Assembly (NCBI RefSeq): GCF_008704995.1
Contig: NZ_CP023747.1
Location: forward strand, 3,188,501-3,252,500
Reading direction: 5' to 3'
DNA length: 64,000 nucleotides
Source of the DNA: Streptomyces nodosus
GTDB lineage: Bacteria > Actinomycetota > Actinomycetes > Streptomycetales > Streptomycetaceae
The position numbers were made by a program, and so were the translations under genes. Positions 36,001 to 43,382 of the stretch are shown here, one piece after another (the first letter of the stretch is position 1; each line of letters begins with the position of its first letter). The notes beneath the pieces are model-generated. The model ran no database searches. It saw only the letters and a program-made list of their open reading frames with translations, and was not told the DNA's origin.

Positions 36001-36570
36001 CAGGATGCCGCCGCGCACGGCGAACTCGCCGCGCTTCTCGACCAGTTCCACCCGCGCGTACGCGGCGGCGGCCAGCGCCTCCACGGTGTCCTGGAGATCG
36101 GCCCGCTCGCCCGTGCGCAGCGCGACCGGCTCCAGCTCGCCCAACCCCTTGACCTGGGGCTGGAGCACGGAACGCACCGGGGCGACGACCACGGAGACCG
36201 GGCCGGTCTCGGGGTCGTCGGCGTTCGGGTGGGCCAGGCGCCTGAGGACGGCGAGACGGCGGCCGACGGTGTCGCTGCGCGGGCTCAGCCGCTCGTGCGG
36301 GAGGGTCTCCCAGGAGGGGTACTCCACGATGCCCTCGGGCGGCAGCAGGGAACGCAGCGCGGCGGCGAGGTCCTCGGCCTCGCGTCCCGTCGCGGTCACG
36401 GCGAGTACGGGCCTGCCCGCGTCCCGGGCCAGCGCGGCCACGGTGAAGGGGCGCGCCGCGGGGGGACCGACCAGGTCGACATGCGTCCGGTTGCCGTCGG
36501 TGGCGGCCTTCACCGCTTCCGCGAGTGCGGCGTCCTTGACGACGGCGTCGAGCAGACCGTGCAGGCTCAT
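33031..36570 (-). CDS. mfd: transcription-repair coupling factor Mfd
   Basis: A 1179-aa ATP-dependent translocase that removes RNA polymerase stalled at lesions and recruits UvrA. Order: UvrB-like N-domains, an RNAP-interaction domain ([17 protein letters not shown]), then RecG-like helicase motifs: [16 protein letters not shown] (Walker A), [19 protein letters not shown] (DEEQ) and [12 protein letters not shown]. Further on, [38 protein letters not shown] and the TRCF C-domain. ATG 36570 matches the family N-terminus [13 protein letters not shown]. Full length. Confidence 0.97.
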   Translation of the reverse strand: [1179 protein letters not shown]

Positions 36571-36736
36571 GAAGGGGTTTCCCGTCCCGGGTGGGCAACA
36601 CGAACACCCGGCCGCAAGGTTTCGAGCATCCGGGCCGGGGTGTCCAGCGTACGACGCTGCTCCCGCGTCCGCCGGGGCCCCGGACATCGCGCGGCCACCC
36701 GCCCGCCACCCCCGGGTCCGCCCCGGCACGCCGAAA

Positions 36737-36822
36737 GGGCTCCCGTGCACGGGCCCCGGGAGCCCATGGAACGGGGGCAGGCCCGGTGCAGGTGAGCTGG
36801 TCGCTCGCCCGCACCGGGCCTG
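36737..36822 (-). terminator. two hairpins between ABC permease and mfd
   Basis: CAGGCCCGGTGC / GCACCGGGCCTG at 36778-36822 and GGGCTCCCG / CGGGAGCCC at 36737-36765, the latter followed by CTTTCGG on the minus strand. The rest of 36571-36873 shows nothing further. Confidence 0.6.
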
Positions 36823-36873
36823 TACGTTCCGTCCCCCGTCGCCCCGCTCCCCGTCGGTGGCGCGCCGCGGCGG

Positions 36874-39453
36874 CTACTCCGTGGCGATGGCGTTCAGTAC
36901 GTTCATCCGGCCCGCCCGGAAGGCCGGGACCAGGGCCGCGAACAGTCCTACGAAGGCGGAGCCGATGAACACCGCGATGATCGTCGGCCAGGGGATCTCC
37001 AGGACGTTGAGTCCCTCCAGAGCCAGCAGCTTCTGGGCGGTGGCGCCCCAGCTCATCCCGAGCCCCAGGCCCAGCAGGGCACCGAAGAGAGCGATCACCA
37101 CGGACTCCAGCCGGATCATCCGGCGCAGCTGCCGCCGGGACAGGCCGATCGCCCGCATCAGGCCGATCTCCCGGGTCCGCTCCACCACCGACAGGGCCAG
37201 GGTGTTCACCACACCGAGGACCGCGACGACGATCGCCAGGGCCAGCAGACCGTAGATCATGTTCAGCAGCTGGCCGATCTGGTCCTTCAGTTCCTGCTTG
37301 TAGTCGGTCTGGTCGCGGACGGTGTACTGCGGGTAGTCGTGCAGCGCCGACTTCAGCGCCTTGTACGCGGCCTCCTGCTGCCCGTCCTTGGCCGTGGCGA
37401 AGAGCAGCAGGTCCAGCGGCATGCTGTCGGCGGGCACATACCTGGCCGCCGTGGCGATCGAGGTGTACATCGCGCCCTTGTCGATCACCACGTCGTCGCT
37501 GGTGATCGCGCGGACCGTGAGCCGTCCCGCGGTGCCGTCCTTGAAGTCGACCTGGACCTTGGAGCCGAGCGTAATGCCGTGCTTCTTGGCGAAGCCCTCG
37601 GGCACCGACATCGAGTCGGGCTTGTAGGCGTCCGCCAGGTCGCCCGCGACCGTCTTGGTGCGCAGGTCCTGTGCGTATGTCGGGTCGGCGGCGTTGAGCA
37701 TCTCCTTCTTGGAGGTGCGGCCGTCGGGGGTGGTCAGCGCGGCGTCGAGCAGCCGGTACTCGGTGACCCGCGCCAGCTCCGGTGTGGACTTCACCGCCTT
37801 GACCGCCTGCTTGGTGAACAGCTGGCCGCTGTCGCTCTGGACGATGAAGTCCGTGCCGACGGTCTTGTCGAGCTGATCGGTGGCCGAGGCGACCATCGAG
37901 GAGCCGACCACCGAGAGACAGGCCACCAGGGACAGGCCGATCATCAGGGCGGCACCGGTCGCTCCCGTGCGGCGCGGGTTGCGCAACGCGTTGCGTTCGG
38001 CCATGCGGCCGACCGGGCCGAAGGCCCGCAGCAGGATCGCGCCGAGCACCCGGATCACACCGCCGGCGAGCAGCGGTCCGATGATCACGAAGCCGAGCAG
38101 GGAGAGGACCACACCCAGACCGAGCCAGAGCGAACCGGCGTTCGCCTTGTCCGCCTGGGCGGCCAGATACAGGCTCCCGGCGCCGGCGACGGTGAGGACC
38201 AGGCCGACCAGGAGGCGGATCCGGCCCGCCCTGGCGTCGGCCGGGGCGCCCGCGTCACGCAGTGCGGCCATCGGGGAGATCTTGCCGGCGCGCCGGGCCG
38301 GGAGATAGGCCGCCAGGACGGTGACCACCACACCGAGCGCCAGGCCGACCACCGGGGTCGTCCAGGTGACGGTCAGATCGTCGGTGGACAGCTTCATCCC
38401 GACCGAGCCCATGACCTTCATCAGCCCCACGGCGATGCCGATGCCCGCGCCGACCCCGAGCACGGACCCGAAGGCACCGAGCAACAGCGCCTCGGCCAGC
38501 ACCGACTGGTTGACCTGCCGGCGGGAGGAGCCGATGGCCCGCATCAGGCCGATCTCCCGGGTGCGCTGGGCGACCAGCATGGAGAAGGTGTTGATGATCA
38601 GGAAGATGCCGACCATGAAGGCGATCAGCGCGAAGCCGAGCATCACATACTTCATGACGTTCAGAAGGTCGGCGACCTCCTTCTGGTTGGCGTCCGCGGT
38701 CTCCTTGGCGGTCTGCACCTTGTAGCCGGCGCCGATCTCCGCCACCACGTTCTTCTTCAGCCGGGCGTCGCTGACGCCCTGGGCCGCGGTGACATCGATG
38801 TTGGTGTAGACGCCGGGCTCGCCTATGAGCGTCCGCTGTGCGGTCGGCGTGTCCAGGTAGAAGATCGCGGCACCGGGGTTGGTGACGGTGAAGGCGGCTA
38901 TGCCGGAGATCTTCGCGGTGTGCGTGCCGACCGCGGTGATCACACCGATCTCGTCGCCGAGCCCCAGATGGTGCTTGTCGGCGGTGTCGGCGTCGACCAT
39001 GACCTGGTCGGAGCCGCTCGGCGCCGCACCGGAGGTGATCTTCATGGTGCGGGCGTCGTTGCCGTTCCAGCTGCCGACGATGGTGGGGGCGCCGCTGGTG
39101 GGCGACAGGTTGTTCTTGTCGGCGTCGACGACGGTCACCGCGGTGGAGAACACCGTGCCCTGAGCCGACTTCACGCCCCGCGCCTTGCGCACCTGGTCGA
39201 CCACGGAGGCGGGCAGCACGGGCGGTCTGCCGTTCCCCGAGGTGGTCTCGCCGTCGTCCGAGGCGCCCTTGGCGCTCACCGTCACATCCGAGGAGGTGAC
39301 CGCGAAGAGCTTGTCGAAGGTGGTGTTCATGGTGTCGGTGAAGACGAGCGTGCCGCACACGAACGCCACCGACAGCAGGACCGCGACGGCCGACAGGGCC
39401 ATGCGTCCCTTGTGCGCGAAGAAGTTGCGCATCGAGGTCTTCAGCACGGTCAT
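36874..39453 (-). CDS. ABC transporter permease, two FtsX domains (second paralogue)
   Basis: An 859-aa protein of the same build as the 5.8-kb permease: N-terminal helix RMALSAVAVLLSVAFVCGTL, extracellular MacB core, an FtsX domain with MLGFALIAFMVGIFLIINTF and TREIGLMRAIGSSRRQVNQS, a central hydrophobic pair, a second core and a second FtsX domain (TREIGLMRAIGLSRRQLRRM) ending MNVLNAIATE. It overlaps its ATPase gene by 4 bp. The substrate is unknown; candidates include lipids, peptides and antibiotics. Confidence 0.92.
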   Translation of the reverse strand: MTVLKTSMRNFFAHKGRMALSAVAVLLSVAFVCGTLVFTDTMNTTFDKLFAVTSSDVTVSAKGASDDGETTSGNGRPPVLPASVVDQVRKARGVKSAQGTVFSTAVTVVDADKNNLSPTSGAPTIVGSWNGNDARTMKITSGAAPSGSDQVMVDADTADKHHLGLGDEIGVITAVGTHTAKISGIAAFTVTNPGAAIFYLDTPTAQRTLIGEPGVYTNIDVTAAQGVSDARLKKNVVAEIGAGYKVQTAKETADANQKEVADLLNVMKYVMLGFALIAFMVGIFLIINTFSMLVAQRTREIGLMRAIGSSRRQVNQSVLAEALLLGAFGSVLGVGAGIGIAVGLMKVMGSVGMKLSTDDLTVTWTTPVVGLALGVVVTVLAAYLPARRAGKISPMAALRDAGAPADARAGRIRLLVGLVLTVAGAGSLYLAAQADKANAGSLWLGLGVVLSLLGFVIIGPLLAGGVIRVLGAILLRAFGPVGRMAERNALRNPRRTGATGAALMIGLSLVACLSVVGSSMVASATDQLDKTVGTDFIVQSDSGQLFTKQAVKAVKSTPELARVTEYRLLDAALTTPDGRTSKKEMLNAADPTYAQDLRTKTVAGDLADAYKPDSMSVPEGFAKKHGITLGSKVQVDFKDGTAGRLTVRAITSDDVVIDKGAMYTSIATAARYVPADSMPLDLLLFATAKDGQQEAAYKALKSALHDYPQYTVRDQTDYKQELKDQIGQLLNMIYGLLALAIVVAVLGVVNTLALSVVERTREIGLMRAIGLSRRQLRRMIRLESVVIALFGALLGLGLGMSWGATAQKLLALEGLNVLEIPWPTIIAVFIGSAFVGLFAALVPAFRAGRMNVLNAIATE

Positions 39454-40238
39454 GAGGTGCGCCCCCGGGCGTCGAAGTCCTTCATGCGGTCCAGGACCTG
39501 GTCCGCGGTGGGCTGACGCATCTCGTCCACGATCCGGCCGTCGGCCAGATAGAGCACACGGTCGGCGTAGGAGGCGGCGACCGGGTCATGGGTGACCATC
39601 ACGATGGTCTGTCCCAGCTCGTCCACCGAGCGGCGCAGAAAGCCCAGCACCTCGGCGCCGGCCCGGGAGTCGAGGTTTCCGGTCGGCTCGTCACCGAAGA
39701 TGATCTCGGGACGGGCGGCCAGGGCGCGGGCCACGGCGACGCGCTGCTGCTGGCCGCCGGAGAGCTGGGTGGGCCGGTGCTTGAGCCGGCCGGCCAGGCC
39801 GACGGTCTCCACCACCCGGTCCAGCCAGGCGCGGTCGGGCTTGCGGCCCGCGATGTCCATGGGCAGCGTGATGTTCTCTATCGCGTTCAGCGTCGGCAGC
39901 AGGTTGTAGGCCTGGAAGATGAACCCGATCCGGTCCCGGCGCAGCTGGGTGAGCTTCTTGTCCTTCAGACCCGTGATCTCGGTGTCGTCGAGGAAGATCT
40001 GACCGCTGGTCACGGTGTCGAGCCCGGCGAGGCAGTGCATCAGCGTGGACTTGCCGGACCCCGAGGGGCCCATGATCGCGGTGAACTGGCCCCGCTCGAT
40101 GTCCACGTCGACGTGGTCGAGGGCGACGACCCGGGTCTCCCCGGCCCCGTACGCCTTGACGACCTGCCGCGCCTGCGCGGCTACGGCCGTACGCCCTCCA
40201 GTGCCCCCGTGCCTGGGAATGGTCACGGCCGATGTCAT
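39450..40238 (-). CDS. ABC transporter ATP-binding protein (second paralogue)
   Basis: A 262-aa ATPase. Walker A GPSGSGKST, IFQAYNLLPTLNAIEN, LSGGQQQRVAVARAL, IIFGDEPTGNLDSRAG and VMVTHDPVAASYADRV are all intact. ATG 40238 has AGGAGACC upstream. It is first gene of the minus-strand operon with the permease (ATGA overlap). Confidence 0.93.
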   Translation of the reverse strand: MTSAVTIPRHGGTGGRTAVAAQARQVVKAYGAGETRVVALDHVDVDIERGQFTAIMGPSGSGKSTLMHCLAGLDTVTSGQIFLDDTEITGLKDKKLTQLRRDRIGFIFQAYNLLPTLNAIENITLPMDIAGRKPDRAWLDRVVETVGLAGRLKHRPTQLSGGQQQRVAVARALAARPEIIFGDEPTGNLDSRAGAEVLGFLRRSVDELGQTIVMVTHDPVAASYADRVLYLADGRIVDEMRQPTADQVLDRMKDFDARGRTS

Positions 40239-40932
40239 GTCAGGTCTCCTATGTCGGTCTTCGAAGGGGACGTGTGGTCCCGATCGGTTCTGTCGGTGGT
40301 GTGGTGCGGTCTGCCGAGGGGTGTCCGGGCATCGCCCGACCGCGTGAACAGTCTGGTGTCGGAGGGGATCCCGGCGCGCTGGTGCCCGGCCCCGTCTTGC
40401 CCGGGGGATAACCCCACCCCTTCCACTGCGGCCGGCACGACCCCCGTACGTGCCCGCCGCTCCCCCGAGGCGTAAAACCAGGTTAAGAACGCCCCGGCCG
40501 CCGCTCGTCCTCCGTCCGGACGAAGACTCCCCGGGCCGTAGTACGGAGCGCCCCCTAGGGGCCCTCCACCCCGAGGCGGAGACTTTCTCAGGGTCGTCTC
40601 CACAGTCCGGCGCAGCCGGGCTCCTCCTCCCGGCGCGGGCCCGGTCCCCGCGCGGTGCGGTCCGGAATCCTCCTCCTGACGCGACAGGCTCCACCCTCCC
40701 GTCGCGTCAAGGTCAAGCCCCGCCGTTCTCCGGCCATTTCGGGGCGCTTCCCCCGCCGTCACTCCGGAGGGTGTTCCGCCGCCGCGGCGCCGGGGGCCCT
40801 CCGCCCCGTCAGGGCCGTCCCCGGCCCCGCCTCAGGGGTCGTCCTCCCGGCGCGTCGGGGTGGCCACTCCCCCGGAGCCGGTCCGGATGGGAAACTTGCG
40901 TGCGGCTGACATATACAAGGGGAGGGCGCTCG
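40239..40932. other. long divergent intergenic region
   Basis: About 690 nt between the ABC operon and the MFS gene. I find no ORF with both a ribosome-binding site and sensible composition. TATACA at about 40910, shortly before the MFS start, is a possible -10. The segment 40490-40860 is plain GC-rich sequence with Pro/Arg-like codons in every frame. Confidence 0.4.
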
Positions 40933-42222
40933 GTGGACACGACCGGAGCTGCGACACGCGAGACCGGGCGGCGCACCCGGCCCGACAGACGCGGTGCCGT
41001 CGTCGCCGCGCTGATGCTCGCGATGGCACTGGCCGCCCTGGACTCGACGGTCGTCTCGACCGCGGTGCCGCAGATCGTCGGCGATCTCGGCGGCTTCTCC
41101 GTCTTCTCCTGGCTGTTCTCGGGCTATCTGCTGGCCGTGACGGTGACGCTGCCCGTCTACGGGAAGCTCTCCGACACCGTCGGCCGCAAACCGGTGCTGA
41201 TCGTGGGCGCGGTGCTCTTTCTGCTCGGCTCGCTGCTGTGCGCACTGGCCTGGAACATGGGGGCGCTGATCGCGTTCCGGATCGTGCAGGGCCTGGGCGG
41301 CGGCGCGCTCCAGGGCACGGTGCAGACGCTCGCCGCCGACCTGTATCCGCTCAAGGAACGCCCCAGGATCCAGTCCAAGCTGTCCACGGTCTGGGCGGTG
41401 TCCGCGGTGGCGGGTCCGGCGCTCGGCGGGGTGCTCGCCACCTATGCCGACTGGCGGTGGATCTTCTTGATCAATCTGCCGGTGGGGGCGGTCGCGCTGT
41501 GGCTGATCGTCCGCCATCTGCGCGAGCCGGACCGGGAGCCGGGCCCCCGTCCCCGTGTCGACTGGGCCGGGGCGCTCACGGTGTTCGCCTGTGGGGGCGT
41601 CCTGCTGACGGCGCTGGTGCAGGGCGGGGTCGCCTGGCCCTGGCTGTCGGCGCCCTCGCTGACGCTGTTCGGCACGGGCCTCGCGCTGATCGCGCTGGTG
41701 GTGGCGGTCGAGCGGCGGGCCGCGGAACCGATCATCCCCGGGTGGGTGTGGCGGCGCCGTACGATCGCCGCCGTCAACCTGGCGCTGGGCGCGCTGGGGC
41801 TGCTGATGGTGGCCCCGACCGTCTTTCTGCCGACCTACGCCCAGGCGGTGCTCGGACTCGCCCCGGTGGCGGGCCGGGTTCGTGCTCTCCGTCTGGACCC
41901 TGAGCTGGCCTCGACGGTCGGCTGGTCGGAGCGCGGCACCACCACCGCGTCCGTGCTGTTCTGCCGTCAGACCGGCCAGACCGCCGGGGCGGCGGTGTTC
42001 GGTGCGATCGCCAACGGTGTCCTGGCCTCCCGGCTGGGCGGCTCGGGCGATCTGGACGCGGTGACCCGGGCCCTGGACCACGGCTCCGCGTCCGAGGCGA
42101 CCCGCAGGGCGATCGCCTCCGCCGTCCATGCGGTCTATCTGGGGGCCTCGTGCGCGGCGGCACTCGCCTTCCTCGTCCTGCTTCTGCTGGCGCCCCGCCG
42201 CTTCCCGGTGCTCGACAGCTGA
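40933..42222 (+). pseudogene. MFS multidrug transporter (DHA2 family) with internal deletion and frameshift
   Basis: The frame stays open (429 aa) and begins as a normal DHA2 drug/H+ antiporter: ALDSTVVSTAVPQIVGDLGG, motif A GKLSDTVGRKPVLIVG, motif C GPALGGVLATYADWRW. After TYAQAVLGLAPVA the frame reads GRVRALRLDPELA, which is not family sequence. The +1 frame over the same bases reads AGFVLSVWTLSWP, the expected continuation. Then STVGWSERGTTTASVLFCRQ resumes. So one extra base plus a deletion of roughly 60-75 codons cancel in frame. About two membrane helices are lost and the protein is about 60 aa short. Probably non-functional. Confidence 0.78.
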
Positions 42223-42286
42223 CCGGAGGGCCGGTGCCGGCCCTCCGGACCGTGGTTCGTGGGGCCGGCCCCACGAACCACGGTCC
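42223..42286. terminator. two adjoining palindromic terminators
   Basis: CCGGAGGGCCGG-TG-CCGGCCCTCCGG at 42223-42248, then a 40-bp perfect palindrome with no loop at 42247-42286 (arm GGACCGTGGTTCGTGGGGCC). They serve the convergent MFS and coiled-coil genes. Confidence 0.8.
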
Positions 42287-42297
42287 GGAGAAGCCCC

Positions 42298-43200
42298 CTA
42301 CTCCGCGGGAGCCCGCCCGGTCAGCATGGTGAGGCTGTTGCGCACATGGTCCATCTGGGCCTGTACGCAGTCCCACTGCTCGCCGTGCTCCCGCAGCACC
42401 CGTTCCGTCTCCCGGGCGATGCGCTCCTCCCGGACCCGCGCCTCGGCGATCAGCTCGGCGGCGTGCGCCTGGGCGTCCCGCTGGACGTGCCGGGCCGCGT
42501 CCTTCGCCTCGCCGAGCGCCCGCTCCGCCTCCGCCAGGGCCTCCTCCGCGCGCGCCACCCGCTCCGCCTCCGCGGCGTCCAGCGCGGCGGCCCGCTCCCC
42601 GTCCGCCTGCTCCTCGCTCCGCAGGCGCTCGGCGTGCTCGCGCTCCTGCTCGGCCAGCAGCGCGCCGGTGCGCCGGCGCACCTCCCGCAGTGCGGCCAGC
42701 GCCTCTCCGCGCCCCTCCTTCACCTCGCGCCGCGTCGTCACCCGTACGTCGTCCGCCTCGGCCCGGGCCGCCAGCAGCCGGGTGCGACAGCGCTCCTCGG
42801 CCTCGGCGCGCACCTCGTCGGCGTACTCCTGCGCCTCCCGGACGGTCCGCCCGGCCGTCTCCTCCGCCTCGGCGACCGTCCGCCGCGCCTCCTTCCGTGC
42901 CTCCTCGCTCAGGGCCGCCGCCTCGTCCTGGGCCAGGTCGAACAGCTTCCGGGCCGGGTCGCCGAGGGTCTCGTACGTCTGCGGGGGCAACTGCGCGACT
43001 CTCTCGCGCAGTTGCGCCAGTTCGGCCTCCATCTCCTTGGCCAGCACCGTCAGCCGGGCGGCTCTCTCCCAGGCGGCGTCACGCCCCTGGGAGAGGGCCG
43101 CGGTGTACGCCTCGACCTGGTCGGGACGGTAGCCGCGGCGCACGAACACAAAATCGTGCGGCGACTCCGAAGCGCTGCTCAACGCGGAACCCCTCTCCAC
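42298..43200 (-). CDS. coiled-coil protein, DivIVA/Scy-FilP-like ('cellulose-binding' family)
   Basis: A 300-aa protein. FVFVRRGYRPDQVEAYTAAL at the N-terminus resembles the DivIVA-type membrane-targeting start. Residues 50-280 are a nearly continuous Ala/Glu/Arg heptad coiled coil (EARRTVAEAEETAGRTVREA). Such proteins build cytoskeletal filaments or polar assemblies in Streptomyces, and databases often name them cellulose-binding. The GTG start at 43200 has AGGGG. It is downstream of the deaminase/SUKH genes but separated from them by a terminator. Confidence 0.8.
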   Translation of the reverse strand: MERGSALSSASESPHDFVFVRRGYRPDQVEAYTAALSQGRDAAWERAARLTVLAKEMEAELAQLRERVAQLPPQTYETLGDPARKLFDLAQDEAAALSEEARKEARRTVAEAEETAGRTVREAQEYADEVRAEAEERCRTRLLAARAEADDVRVTTRREVKEGRGEALAALREVRRRTGALLAEQEREHAERLRSEEQADGERAAALDAAEAERVARAEEALAEAERALGEAKDAARHVQRDAQAHAAELIAEARVREERIARETERVLREHGEQWDCVQAQMDHVRNSLTMLTGRAPAE

Positions 43201-43312
43201 CTGACCCCTATGAACCGTTGATTGCGCGCACATCTTGATGGATCAGACGGAAGCGTTTGTAACGCGACACTCCGTGCACAAGCAACGGATAGTGCGGGGT
43301 AGTACCCAAAAA

Positions 43313-43356
43313 GGGCAGGGCCCGCTCGTACGGAGACGTACGAGCGGGCCCTGCCC
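43313..43356 (-). terminator. terminator after deaminase/SUKH-4 gene
   Basis: 19-bp perfect arms GGGCAGGGCCCGCTCGTAC / GTACGAGCGGGCCCTGCCC with a 6-nt loop. On the minus strand it is followed by CTTTTTGGG. Confidence 0.9.
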
Positions 43357-43382
43357 GGTGATGAGGGGCCGTCAGGATCGGG

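Noticed and set aside
32899..36795. Open frame of about 1300 codons antisense to mfd
   Set aside because: Mirror of a high-GC gene; no ribosome-binding site, Arg/His/Asp-rich low-complexity translation and no recognisable motif.
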